Shown here piece after piece: positions 44,247 to 54,183 of a stretch of 64,000 nt of DNA (position 1 is the stretch's first letter; each line of letters starts with the position of its first letter). Source of the stretch: Physella acuta. Taxonomy: Eukaryota; Mollusca; Gastropoda; Physidae. The translations under genes were made by a program, and so were the position numbers. Location of the stretch: the NCBI RefSeq assembly GCF_028476545.1, contig NW_026731684.1:1-64000 (forward strand). The letters run 5' to 3'. The notes beneath the pieces were generated by a model. It was not told the DNA's origin. It saw only the letters and a program-made list of their open reading frames with translations, and did no database searches.

Positions 44247-44582
44247 TTATGCTTCTACTTGATTTATACTGGCCACCAGTTGTTTCGTTCTGGGTTCATT
44301 TCAAATCAATAACAACGCTTCGTGTTTAACTTCACTACTTTTATTCGTCTCAATGCATTCAAGCGTACCAGAACAGCCCTCGTCCTAACCGCTACTAACC
44401 CGCTGACTGCCCCCCACAATCGTTCACTCCCCCTTTTATACCCGCATTCGACCTTGGGATTACAAGACATAAACACACAAGTGTAACTACACAGTAAGGT
44501 GAACTCCACTCACACAGGCACTCTCCCCTAGTTCTAGACTATTCTAACCTATTCTAAACTAACCTACAACTGGCCCGTAACA

Positions 44583-46682
44583 ACAGAGAACTGGAGAGCT
44601 GTAGTTGGTGGCCCATACTCCAGCAGGACAGAGAACTCAGGAGAGCTGTAGTTGGTGGCCCATACTCCAGCAGGACAGAGAACTCAGGAGAGCTGTAGTT
44701 GGTGGCCCATACTCCAGCAGGACAGAGAACTCTGGAGAGCTGTAGTTGGTGGCCCATACTCCAGCAGGACAGAGAACTCTGGAGAGCTGTAGTTGGTGGC
44801 CCATACTCCAGTAGGACAGAGAACTCTGGAGAGCTGTAGTTGGTGGCCCATACTCCAGCAGGACAGAGAACTGGAGAGCTGTAGTTGGTGGCCCATACTC
44901 CAGCAGGACAGAGAACTCTGGAGAGCTGTAGTTGGTGGCCCATACTCCAGCAGGACAGAGAACTCTGGAGAGCTGTAGTTGGTGGCCCATACTCCAGCAG
45001 GACAGAGAACTCTTGAGAGCTGTAGTTGGTGGCCAATACTCCAGCAGGACAGAGAACTGGAGAGCTGTAGTTGGTGGCCCATACTCCAGCAGGACAGAGA
45101 ACTGGAGAGCTGTAGTTGGTGGCCCATACTCCAGCAGGACAGAGAACTGGAGAGCTGTAGTTGGTGGCCCATACTCCAGCAGGACAGAGAACTGGAGAGC
45201 TGTAGTTGGTGGCCCATACTCCAGCAGGACAGAGAACTGGAGAGCTGTAGTTGGTGGCCCATACTCCAGCAGGACAGACAACTGGAGAGCTGTAGTTGGT
45301 GGCCCATACTCCAGCAGGACAGAGAACTAGAAAGCTGTAGTAGGTGGCCCATACTACAGCAGGACAGAGGACTCTGGAGAGCTGTAGTTGGTGGCCCATA
45401 CTCCAGCAGGACAGAGAACTCTGGAGAGCTGTAGTTGGTGGCCCATACCCCAGCAGAACAGAGAACTCTGGAGAGCTGTAGTTGGTGGCCCATACTCCAG
45501 CAGGACAGAGAACTCTGGAGAGCTGTAGTAGGTGGCCCATACTCCAGCAGGACAGAGAACTCTGGAGAGCTGTAGTAGGTGGCCCATACTCCAGCAGGAC
45601 AGAGAACTCTGGAGAGCTGTAGTTGGTGGCCCATACTCCAGAAGGACAGAGAACTCTGGAGAGCTGTAGTTGGTGGCCCATACTCCAGCAGGACAGATAA
45701 CTTTATAGAGCTGTAGTTGGTGGCCCATACTCCAGTAGGACAGAGAACTCTGGAGAGCTGTAGTTGGTGGCCCATACCCCAGCAGGACAGAGAACTCTGG
45801 AGAGCTGTAGTTGGTGGCCCATACTCCAGCAGGACAGAGAACTCTGGAGAGCTGTAGTTGGTGGCCCATACCCCAGCAGAACAGAGAACTCTGGAGAGCT
45901 GTAGTTGGTGGCCCATACTCCAGCAGGACAGAGAACTCTGGAGAGCTGTAGTAAGTGGCCCATACTCCAGCAGGACAGAGAACTCTGGAGAGCTGTAGTT
46001 GGTGGCCCATACTCCAGTAGGACAGAGAACTCTGGAGAGCCGTAGTTGGTGGCCCATACTCCAGCAGGACAGATAACTTTATAGAGCTGTAGTTGGTGGC
46101 CCATACTCCAGTAGGACAGAGAACTCTGGAGAGCTGTAGTTGGTGGCCCATACCCCAGCAGGACAGAGAACTCTGGAGAGCTGTAGTTGTTGGCCCATAC
46201 TCCAGCAGGACAGAGAACTCTAGAGAGCTGTAGTTGGGGGCCCATACTCCAGCAGGACAGAGAACTAGAAAGCTGTAGTTGGTGGCCCATACTCCAGCAG
46301 GACAGAGAACTCTGGAGAGCTGTAGTTGGCGGCCCATACTCCAGCAGGACAGAGAACTGGAGAGCTGTAGTTGGTGGCCCATACTCCAGCAGGACAGAGA
46401 TCTCTGGAGAGCTGTAGTTGGTGGCCCATACTCCAGCAGGACAGAGATCTCTGGAGAGCTGTAGTTGGCGGCCCATACTCCAGCAGGACAGAGATCTCTG
46501 GAGAGCTGTAGTTGGTGGCCCATACTCCAGCAGGACAGAGAACTCTGGAGAGCTGTAGTTGGTGGCCCATACTCTAGCAGGACAGAGAACTCTGGAGAGC
46601 TGTAGTTGGTGGCCCATACTCCAGCAGGACAGAGAACTCTGGAGAGCTGTAGTTGGGGGCCCATACTCCAGCAGGACACAGA
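44583..46682. repeat. 47-bp minisatellite, main part (2.1 kb)
   Basis: About 45 units of GGAGAGCTGTAGTTGGTGGC, CCATACTCCAGCAGGACAG and AGAACTCT, some lacking four bases (43-bp variant). The 300-457 codon frames in it on the minus strand are repeat translations without a gene context. Confidence 0.96.
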
Positions 46683-47096
46683 TAATTTAAATACAAATAA
46701 TTCAGAGTTTATAGAAACAATTGTTGCTTTATGTTACTCCCAAAAGTTGTTTCTGCTAAAATAATGATGAACTATTTCGTTTGTATAAAAATGGATGCTT
46801 CGCATTTTGTAAAAAAAAATGTATGTGAGTTGCAATATGTTATAGAGAAGCGGTGGCTTACTTTGGCTTTCTTTTGCTTAATTAAATAAGGAGAGTTGCC
46901 CAATAAACAGTACGATGGTCAAGTGTATCTGCCGCCATTATCTGGTCAGGGGCTTTAAAGTAACACGTCAACGGCAATATACTATATATGATAGTAGTAC
47001 AATAATTATATTTTAAGATAAAACAAAACTGTTGAAAGCTAAATCAAAATTAAAATAAAACAGTTTTTTTTAAACTTTGAAACTTCTTAATTAAAA
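46683..47096. other. Intergenic, no gene
   Basis: AT-rich unique sequence between the minisatellite and the polyadenylation signal of the 795-aa gene. Confidence 0.45.
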
Positions 47097-47106
47097 TTTA
47101 TTTATT
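47097..47106 (-). terminator. Polyadenylation signals of the 795-aa gene
   Basis: Two overlapping AATAAA motifs on the minus strand, about 45-54 bases past the stop codon. Confidence 0.7.
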
Positions 47107-47150
47107 TTTTGCATTGTCGACGTAGAATTGTACTATTTCCCAAATGTTGT

Positions 47151-49538
47151 TTAAGCTTTGTCATCATTGTCATTATCTATCTCCAAGAAACCGTATCCGT
47201 CGTCCTCATCGGTAGGAACCAAATTGTCTTTATCCTCTATACATTTTAAGTAACTGTGCATGTGTTGAACTACGCTCCACCAACCAAACGCATCCCCAAC
47301 CGTGCCGATACACTTAGCAGCGGTGTTGGCCGATTTTTTGGCGTGTGTCAACACACTGCGCCATAAATCCTCCCTCGACCTCTCGACTACCGGGCTCTCT
47401 TCATCATATGTGTCCTCCCACCCATACAAGGGAGGGGTCGCCACTATCCACTCATCCTGCGAGAGACTCATCTCATCCAGTCGATTGCATGAGCAGTCGA
47501 TCTCTCGCTCGCTGTTTTCTTCCGGTATCGCTCTATCCCGCGAGAGACGAGATCTCAACTTATTGAAGTTTGTTTTGAATAAAATATTAGGATTACTACT
47601 TGCAACAGCTTGCTCTGACGCTTCAGCGTACGTCGTTTCTTGAAATTTTAATATCCCGCGTTGTTGGATGGATTCGGAGGAGTCGGTGTCGCTCAACTCC
47701 TTACTGCTTAGAACCGAGTCTTTGAGGGATTTCATTTGACTGAACTGGAATTTATTAGGGCTTGTTTTTATAACTGGCATGTGGGAGCCTTCTGCGGAAG
47801 TTGTCTCGTTAAATTTGACTGTCCCTTGTGTTTTAACCGACCCGGATAACGAGTCTTGATCGCTATCGCTTAGTTCTTTGCTAATCAAGGTCACGTTTTT
47901 CAGAGAGTTTAGTTCGTGGAAGCCTGGTTTATATGACATGGAAGGTGCAGATGATTCTAAAGGAGATGCTCCGTTGAAATCCAATCTCTCGTTTGTTTTA
48001 TCCGAATCGGACAACGAACTAAGATCGCTGTCGCTTGCATCTTTGCTGATTAAGGTCAAGTCTTTCAAAGTATCAATACGCACCGATTCTTCTTCTTCCT
48101 CGGGAATATTACTTACATGTCTTGATAGAAATCTGCGTGTATCTGTTTCAAACTTTTCAATTTCACTCACGTCTATATACAAATCATTGGCGGTTAAGAA
48201 CGGGTGTTTGGTCTCTGTTGTACCTTTTAGCCAGTCTGTATACGAAGCAGAAAGGCAGCAGGCGCGTAAGGGTTTAATGTACTTGTCGAAAAATTCAATG
48301 TCTTCCGGTTTGAGCATAACGCGAACTCTGGACGCGAATTTTTTGGGTCTGTTTTCCTGTTCGGTTAATCCCCAGCTTGATGTCATGGCGTCGGTGATGG
48401 ATTCTTGAGACTTGGGCGCGTTGACTGGGTGGATGAAAATCTCGTCGAAACTCGTCGACACCGAAGTCTCTGCTAGGGGAGGCTGGGCGCAAAGTTGTTT
48501 GACGTAATCCGAAGACACGCGAAAGCTTTGCGTGTCCTGCTTAACGCTGTCGGTACGATCTTCTGCGAGGAAGGTTCGTTCCTGTTTAACGCTGTCGGTG
48601 CGTTCTTCTGGGATGAGGGTTCGGGACATTGACAGGACACTCCCGTCTGAATCCTGGAGGCTGGGGTCGGAGTTTTCCGCCTGGACGGTGAAATCTTGAG
48701 AACCCTCGGGCGTAGCGTCTTCCTGTGATGAACTGGGGGAGGGGCTGATACGCGGTGGTGAGTCGTTAACTAGAGCAAGACAATCAGTCGACTTTTGGGG
48801 CGAACTCTTAGACTCTTTTAAAAATGCATTGAACTCTGATGATTGTTTTTTAGACTCCGTAATAGATTCTTTGAGTTCTAGGGGTGGTTTTTTAGACTTT
48901 GTAATGGATCCTTTGAGCTCTAGGGGTGGTTTCTTAGATTCCGTAATGGATTCTTTAAGCTCTAGGTGTGGTTTCTTAGACTCCGTAATGGATTCTTTAA
49001 GCTCTAGGTGTGGTTTCTTAGACTCCGTAATGGATTCTTTAAGCTCTAGGTGTGGTTTCTTAGACCTAGTAATGGGTTCCTTGAGCTCTAGGGGTGGTTT
49101 CTTAAACTCAAGTGATTTCTCGGGCTCCGAGGGTGATGACACCTCCCCCTCCTCCAAGACGGGAGACAAACACGAGGTAGTATATGTCTTGCGGCTGTTA
49201 CACGCGTCCACCAGCTTAGTGGAGCGATCCACTTCCGGCCCAAGGCTAGTGGATTGACCACTGTCGTCTGAATCACTGTGAAGAACGGTGTACGAGTACT
49301 GGATCCTTAATTTTTCTTTAGTCGACGCTTTCTTTAACGCCATCGATTTGTGCCTCATCAATCGGCCGCGCTCGGGGGATACTTTTTTCTCACTCCCTGA
49401 GAAATGCGTCTTCCGTTTGTTATTGTTTGAACCAGCGCTGAACTTTCTGCTCTCCTGCGAGTGAAAAGCCGCCCTTGTATGTACTTCGAGGTTCACCAAA
49501 CGCGTGTAGGGTACCGCTGAATGCTCCGTGCCACTCAT
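47151..49538 (-). CDS. Unrecognised 795-aa, largely disordered repeat protein
   Basis: One uninterrupted frame of 796 codons, starting MSGTEHSAVPYTRLVNLEVH. No family recognised. Residues 147-230 are six 14-residue repeats of the type PHLELKESITESKK, a 42-bp DNA repeat at about 48845-49100. Residues 491-640 hold three longer repeats built on LKDLTLISKDASDSD or LKNVTLISKELSDSD. Two stretches look folded: 399-475 (FASRVRVMLKPEDIEFFDKY, then WLKGTTETKHPFLTANDLYI) and the C-terminus (EDLWRSVLTHAKKSANTAAK, then FGWWSVVQHMHSYLKC). No signal peptide or membrane segment. Rich in Ser, Glu, Lys and Asp, so probably cytoplasmic or nuclear. Its start is only about 70-90 bases from the polyadenylation signal of the upstream 193-aa gene on the same strand. 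Confidence 0.85.
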   Translation of the reverse strand: MSGTEHSAVPYTRLVNLEVHTRAAFHSQESRKFSAGSNNNKRKTHFSGSEKKVSPERGRLMRHKSMALKKASTKEKLRIQYSYTVLHSDSDDSGQSTSLGPEVDRSTKLVDACNSRKTYTTSCLSPVLEEGEVSSPSEPEKSLEFKKPPLELKEPITRSKKPHLELKESITESKKPHLELKESITESKKPHLELKESITESKKPPLELKGSITKSKKPPLELKESITESKKQSSEFNAFLKESKSSPQKSTDCLALVNDSPPRISPSPSSSQEDATPEGSQDFTVQAENSDPSLQDSDGSVLSMSRTLIPEERTDSVKQERTFLAEDRTDSVKQDTQSFRVSSDYVKQLCAQPPLAETSVSTSFDEIFIHPVNAPKSQESITDAMTSSWGLTEQENRPKKFASRVRVMLKPEDIEFFDKYIKPLRACCLSASYTDWLKGTTETKHPFLTANDLYIDVSEIEKFETDTRRFLSRHVSNIPEEEEESVRIDTLKDLTLISKDASDSDLSSLSDSDKTNERLDFNGASPLESSAPSMSYKPGFHELNSLKNVTLISKELSDSDQDSLSGSVKTQGTVKFNETTSAEGSHMPVIKTSPNKFQFSQMKSLKDSVLSSKELSDTDSSESIQQRGILKFQETTYAEASEQAVASSNPNILFKTNFNKLRSRLSRDRAIPEENSEREIDCSCNRLDEMSLSQDEWIVATPPLYGWEDTYDEESPVVERSREDLWRSVLTHAKKSANTAAKCIGTVGDAFGWWSVVQHMHSYLKCIEDKDNLVPTDEDDGYGFLEIDNDNDDKA

Positions 49539-49626
49539 TTTTGGTTTGGAACTTTAACTTCAAATAAGAACTTGTTTTTTAAATTTGTCTTTTAGAAGAT
49601 ACCTGTTTCAAAGCAGATTTTCTGCT

Positions 49627-49632
49627 TTTATT
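49627..49632 (-). terminator. Polyadenylation signal of the 193-aa gene
   Basis: AATAAA on the minus strand, 113 bases past the stop codon of the 193-aa frame and about 90 bases before the start of the 795-aa frame. Confidence 0.6.
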
Positions 49633-49744
49633 GATTACATACAAAATTAGTATGTATGTATTAAAAAATATACGCCTAATGCTTCGACTCTATGCTTGTA
49701 TTTTAACTTACTGTATATCTTTTCATACAGATTAGGATATAATA

Positions 49745-50326
49745 TTAATTTTTGGGGTGTTTGTTGCAAACGAAAAACCCCTGAAACTCCTTTTGCAGCT
49801 GAGTCTTCAGACAGCTAGCGAAGATGATGGCCACATACCACAAGCAGGCGAAGAATATGATGTATCCCAGAATTTCCGTAAACGATAAACCCGCGGTGAC
49901 TCTCCGAACAAAGCAAGGTCGCTCTACCGCAGCTGGTGGAAGATTCACAGCGCTACTGAACGCATCCGGTCCTATCCCGTCGTCTCCGTCGTTCAAGTTC
50001 GGACTGGACCTCAATTTTTGGCTTGAGCTGGAGTTCAATTTTTGGCTCGACTTTGTGACCGATTTCTGGCTCGCTTTCAGATTAAGTTGCGTGTTTGATT
50101 TTTCATTCACGGCGTCGTGGTAGCTCACGCTTCTTTCTTGACGGGGACGAGGGCGCTCTTCTTTCGCGCCAGTGTAGGCGCTCTCTCTTGGCTTATTGTA
50201 CCCTGTCGAGCTAGCGGCCGGTGTTCGGGGTCTGCCGTAGAGGCTCTCAGCGTAATCCTTCAGTGAAGGTTTCTCACCCAAGATGCCTTCTTCGTCTGGC
50301 TGCTTCGGGGGCTGTTTCGGACTCAT
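49745..50326 (-). CDS. Unrecognised 193-aa single-pass membrane protein
   Basis: Frame from MSPKQPPKQPDEEGILGEKP to FFVCNKHPKN. Residues 1-140 are polar and low in complexity, with a SQKLNSSSSQKLRSSP stretch near 94-109. Residues 152-172 (ILGYIIFFACLWYVAIIFA) are a clear membrane helix, followed by a 21-residue tail with two cysteines. No N-terminal signal, so type II or tail-anchored-like with the long N-terminus in the cytoplasm. A good acceptor GTTATTTCAG at 50342 lies 15 bases upstream of the ATG, so a 5' non-coding exon is expected further right. No family recognised. Confidence 0.82.
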   Translation of the reverse strand: MSPKQPPKQPDEEGILGEKPSLKDYAESLYGRPRTPAASSTGYNKPRESAYTGAKEERPRPRQERSVSYHDAVNEKSNTQLNLKASQKSVTKSSQKLNSSSSQKLRSSPNLNDGDDGIGPDAFSSAVNLPPAAVERPCFVRRVTAGLSFTEILGYIIFFACLWYVAIIFASCLKTQLQKEFQGFFVCNKHPKN

Positions 50327-50341
50327 TTCTTGTTAAGCGTC

Positions 50342-50564
50342 CTGAAATAACATTCATACAGCTGTTACGTGGTTTTAAAAAAAAAAAATGTATACTAGTC
50401 ACACCCTCCGCACCATCCTATGTGCCTGGAGTACAAAAATTTTATTTTGGTTAAAGTAAACAAAATATTTTCTTTGCGACATCGACCGGTGTTTCTTTTG
50501 TGCTCTTTCATGGTTTAGCAATAGTGTTAGCTTTGTATTGTTCTTAAAGAATCAGCTGTAGGAC
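50342..50564. other. Intron or upstream sequence of the 193-aa gene
   Basis: No further exon found. Confidence 0.4.
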
Positions 50565-50690
50565 TGTAGGGATCGGCGTAGTCGGGTCGGTAAAGCTCAT
50601 GGTTGCTTTTAAAGCCGAAAAGTCCCGAGTTCGAACCCCCGGTAGCTGGGGACTGTAAAGCTACACAATCTTTGAAAATTTGCTCCCGAG
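50565..50690 (+). mobile_element. Second SINE type with tRNA-like head
   Basis: GGGATCGGCGTAGTCGGGTC (A-box side), then AGTCCCGAGTTCGAACCCCC (B-box) and GTAGCTGGGGACTG. A similar B-box and GCTGGGGACAGTC occur near 6885-6930. A family 1 MITE end follows at 50690-50747. Confidence 0.65.
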
Positions 50691-50807
50691 GGGGGCACCA
50701 AATTGAAAGTTTGTCCCCTGGCGCCGGGAAGGGTCGCTACGCCTCTGGCATAACCATAGACTTCCGAAAATAGGTGTTAGATTGTTATTGGTATTGTTAT
50801 CTCTAAG

Positions 50808-51018
50808 CAGTGGCGTCGGGTGTCACCCGGTGCGGCACTCAATGGTGTCACCCCCCCCCCCAGAGGCGCAGCGACAAATTTTCGATTTGCACCACCCCCC
50901 CCCTCCCTCAAAAGTTTTCTCTATTTATTTTGCTATTTTTTGCCTTGGTGTCACCCCCCTAAATGGTGTCACCCGGTGCGGTCCGCACCCCCCGCCCCCC
51001 CCCCTCGCTAGGTCTCTG
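50808..51018. mobile_element. MITE, family 1
   Basis: CAGTGGCGTCGGG to TCGCTAGGTCTCTG with a perfect duplication tctctaag (50800-50807, 51019-51026). Confidence 0.9.
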
Positions 51019-51141
51019 TCTCTAAGTTTAGTTTTAGGGTTAGAAATTAGGGTAAGGGCTTAGCCTTTAGGTTAGGGATAGGGTTAACATGGACATTAGT
51101 AAGTCTTATGTGTATTGAGTTACCGACCAGTAACACGTCAC

Positions 51142-51586
51142 CAGAGGCGTAGCGACCCTTCCCGGCGCCCGGGGACATACTTTCAATTTGGCGCCCCCCT
51201 CGGGAGCAAATTTTCGATTTGCACCCCCCCCCCCTCGAACTTTTCATTTCCACCCCCCCCCCCCCTTCAAACTTTCGTTTTGCACCCCCTCCCCCTCGAA
51301 CTTTTCATTTCCACCCCCCCCCCCCTCAAACTTTCGATTTGCACCCCCCCCTCGAACTTTTCATTTCCACCCCCCCCCCCTCAAACTTTCGATTTGCACC
51401 CCCCCCCCCCTTCGAACTTTTCATTTGCACCCCCCCCCCCCTCAAACTTTCGATTTCACCCCCCCCCCTCGAACTTTTCATTTACACCCCCCCCTCAAAC
51501 TTTCAATTTGGCGCCCCCCTAAGGTCGGCGCCCGGGCACATATGTCCCCCCCCCCCCGCCCCCCCCCCCCCCTCGCTACGCCTCTG
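51142..51586. mobile_element. Family 1 element with amplified TTCGATTTGCACCCC interior
   Basis: CAGAGGCGTAGCGACC to CTCGCTACGCCTCTG with a perfect duplication cacgtcac (51134-51141, 51587-51594). Inside, TCAAACTTTCGATTTGCACC and TCGAACTTTTCATTTCCACC alternate about ten times with C runs. All frames here are repeats. Confidence 0.9.
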
Positions 51587-51770
51587 CACGTCACTTTTTA
51601 AAAGAAGATTCTATTATTGTGCCATTATCGGACACTGGTACAGCTCATAGATCAGCGGTTCTTAACCTTTGTGGGGGTACTGAATCCCACCAGTTTCGCC
51701 GAACCCTTCTCAACGTGGGCACTGACGAAATCCGATCGCGAATAATGAATCGGATGTGTATCATGGCCCA

Positions 51771-51848
51771 GTGGCGTCGCTAGGTCGGGTGTTACCCGGC
51801 GTGGCACCATCATGGTTTCCGCACCCCCCGCCTCGCGACGACTCTGTC
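51771..51848. mobile_element. Short family 1 remnant
   Basis: CAGTGGCGTCGCTAGGTCG to CGCGACGACTCTG, 78 bp. No clear target duplication. Confidence 0.6.
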
Positions 51849-51890
51849 TCCGCCGAACACGGGCCTTAGACTGACTCACTGAACCCCAGG

Positions 51891-52202
51891 CAGTGTTTCT
51901 TCCAGACTTTTTTCTCCGGGGGGGGGGGGGGGCTGACTAAAATTTCCGAGGGGGGGGGGGGTTGACTAAAATTTCCGGGGGGGGCTGACTAAAATTTCCG
52001 GGGGGCGGACTAAAATTTCCGGGGGGGGGGCGGACACTGTTGAAGGTATATATTAAAATTTCCGGGGGGGGGGCTGACTAAAATTTCCGGGGGGCGGACT
52101 AAAATTTCCGGGGGGGGGGGCGGACACTGTTGAAGGTATATATTTAATTATTTTCTATATAAATTCCATTTCGTTTCGGGAGCGGTAGACTTTCTGCGAT
52201 GG
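51891..52202. mobile_element. Family 2 MITE with internal duplication, right end lost
   Basis: CAGTGTTTCTTCCAGAC at the left. CTGACTAAAATTTCCGGGGG is repeated six to seven times, and a block with GCGGACACTGTTGAAGG occurs twice. The expected right terminus is missing after GGTAGACTTTCTGCG. Confidence 0.7.
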
Positions 52203-52892
52203 AACCCGGGTTAAGAACTGCTGACAAAGATCTAGATCTAGATCTTCCCCTTAACATCTGACAAACCTCTGAGACTATAAGAGTCATTTTGTTTTTGTTT
52301 TTCTTCCTCAACGACAAGCAAACATTGCGGGCAGGCAACTTGATGACTTGTAATGACAATGACGACAAAGGACGGTGCCGCATCTCACGCAGTCACAGAA
52401 CGTGTCCAGAGCTGGCATGCTGGTAGTTAGGAGCAAGAACCCCCAAAAATGGATTCGTCCATTCTATAGCGCGATGCTCATGTGTCTTTTAACTGGGAGC
52501 GGCAGGGGTGGGGAGCTTGACAACCCGCCATGTTTTTTTTTTGTTTAGGTTTTTATGTGTTGTAAAAAATTAGGATTTGTGTTTTAAAAATGTGCGTCAA
52601 TAGATCAATGTATTAACAAATCAAAAGATGTGCTTAGTATATTGATGATACTGAAATGACGTCATTGCTTATGTTATTCCCGAACTCTTTTTCTAATGGT
52701 TGGAACTTGGGCTAAGAAAAACTAATCTATTACAAAGGGTTATGGTTACGTTAGGAACAGTGTTTTTTTTTTTAATTTCAGGATTTCAGGCGTCTCTCCG
52801 CCCCCCCCCCCTCCCCACACACACACCGGATGTGAACTAATATAAAAAGTGCATACATTTCAAATTTCACACTGTCCGTTCATCCCTTTCAG
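52203..52892. other. No gene recognised
   Basis: Unique sequence with one TCTAGATC cluster at about 52230. Confidence 0.4.
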
Positions 52893-52960
52893 CAGAGTTT
52901 CTTCCAGGCATCTCTGGAGCCCCCCCCCCCCCCCCCGAAGCGATACCCGGAAAAACACTG
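52893..52960. mobile_element. Minimal family 2 MITE (68 bp)
   Basis: CAGAGTTTCTTCCAGGC, a C run, then GGAAAAACACTG. Only the termini remain and no target duplication is seen. Confidence 0.65.
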
Positions 52961-53044
52961 ATTGGGCAGTTGATGTAGATTCTATTTATTACTTAGAGCT
53001 TACGTGGTTAGAATATCTTGTTTACTTCCGGCTACACATCAAGC

Positions 53045-53550
53045 TACCATTCAATACAAGAGGCTATACAACAATTAATACAACAGGCTACCCATTGACA
53101 CGAGGCTACCCATCAAAACACCAGGCTACCCATTGACACGAGGCTACCCATCAACACATGAGGCTACCCATCAACACACTAGGCTACCCATCAACACACG
53201 AGGCTACCCATCAACACGAGGCTACCCATCAACACACCAGGCTACCCATCAACACACCAGGCTACCCATCAACACGAGGCTACCCATCAACACGAGGCTA
53301 CCCATTGACACGAAGCTACCCATCAAAACACCAGGCTACCCATCAACACGAGGCTACCCATCAACACACCAGGCTACCCATCAGCACGAGGCTACCCATC
53401 AACACGAGGCTACCCATCAACACACCAGGCTACCCATCAGCACGAGGCTACCCATCAACACGAGGCTACCCATTGACACGAAGCTACCCATCAAAACACC
53501 AGGCTACCCATCAACACCAGGCTACCCATCAACATACGAAGCTACCTATC
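53045..53550. repeat. GGCTACCCATCAACAC minisatellite
   Basis: About 28 units of 15-18 bp, GGCTACCCATCAACACGA and GGCTACCCATCAACACACCA. At its right end it runs directly into the second half of a family 2 MITE (53550-53621), whose left end is missing. Confidence 0.92.
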
Positions 53551-53689
53551 AACCCCCGAAAATTTCAAGTGCCCCCCCCCCCCCCCAACCCCCAGGGAAA
53601 AAAGCCTGGAAGAAACACTGTGCCTAATCAACAACCGAGTTTGTGCTTATAAAGCAATAGAACATTTCCACACACTCTACTCCATTAGA

Positions 53690-53965
53690 GAAAGTAAAGG
53701 TGGCTGGGCATAGTGCTGACCACATTATCCTTTAATACGTCGAAGTCATGAATTATATGAACTCTACTTCATCAGCCCAATGGATCGCTAGTACTAAAGA
53801 GGAATCTTTACTCTCTCCATATAGACACGATGTGGTTGTATAGAAAGTCTCAAGTCTTCAACCAAGGTTTGGTCTCTGGGACGTCCTGAAACCACCCAGC
53901 TGTGATGGTTAGTTCTACCTGACTCACGTTAGAGAAGGTAAAGGCGGCTAGGCATAGTGCTGCAG
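53690..53965 (+). mobile_element. Two SINE fragments (plus)
   Basis: GGTGGCTGGGCATAGTGCTG and GAACTCTACTTCATCAGCCC at 53690-53800; GGGACGTCCTGAAACCACCC and GGCTAGGCATAGTGCTG at 53875-53962. The tRNA heads are missing or diverged. Confidence 0.7.
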
Positions 53966-53986
53966 AGGCCATAGAAGCAGGTAATT

Positions 53987-54183
53987 CAGTAGCGTAGCCA
54001 GGATCGTCTCATTGGGGGGGGGGGGGGGTTCAAATTTTTTACCCGGGGACAAACTTTCGATTTGCACCCCACCCCCCTCAAACTTTCGATTTACACCCCC
54101 TCATACTTTATATATATACCGAGGGGTCTATGGGGGGGGGTATGACCCCCCCTAACCCCCCCCCCCCCCCGCCTACGCCACTG
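53987..54183. mobile_element. Family 1-like MITE
   Basis: CAGTAGCGTAGCCAGG to GCCTACGCCACTG with the family block ACTTTCGATTTGCACCCC. Target duplication doubtful. Confidence 0.7.

Larger units (their letters stand above)
42244..44582 (-). mobile_element. Short non-autonomous LTR element (TRIM-like)
   Basis: Two 302-bp direct LTRs (42244-42545 and 44281-44582), starting TGTT and ending AACA, flanked by a 5-bp duplication acaga (42239-42243, 44583-44587). On the minus strand the LTR has a TATAAAAGG box and an AATAAA signal, and the purine tract CTTAGGTGGGGGGTAG lies just inside the 3' LTR. The 1.7-kb interior is mostly two tandem arrays, with no gag or pol frame. The LTRs are almost identical, so the insertion is young. 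It looks structurally whole for a non-autonomous element. Confidence 0.88.

Noticed and set aside
43266-44312. 348-codon plus-strand frame inside the LTR element
   Set aside because: It consists of the 80-bp and 22-bp arrays and is antisense to the element. The 22-bp unit has no codon-level conservation.
44554-46679. Long minus-strand frames of up to 457 codons
   Set aside because: They are translations of the 47-bp minisatellite. Open frames occur in several frames and on both strands, with no start or splice context.
42104-46682. CRISPR-like regular repeats
   Set aside because: Units are directly tandem with no unique spacers, and the genome is eukaryotic.
51188-51650. Proline-rich open frames
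   Set aside because: They come from C homopolymers and TTCGATTTGCACC repeats inside a MITE.
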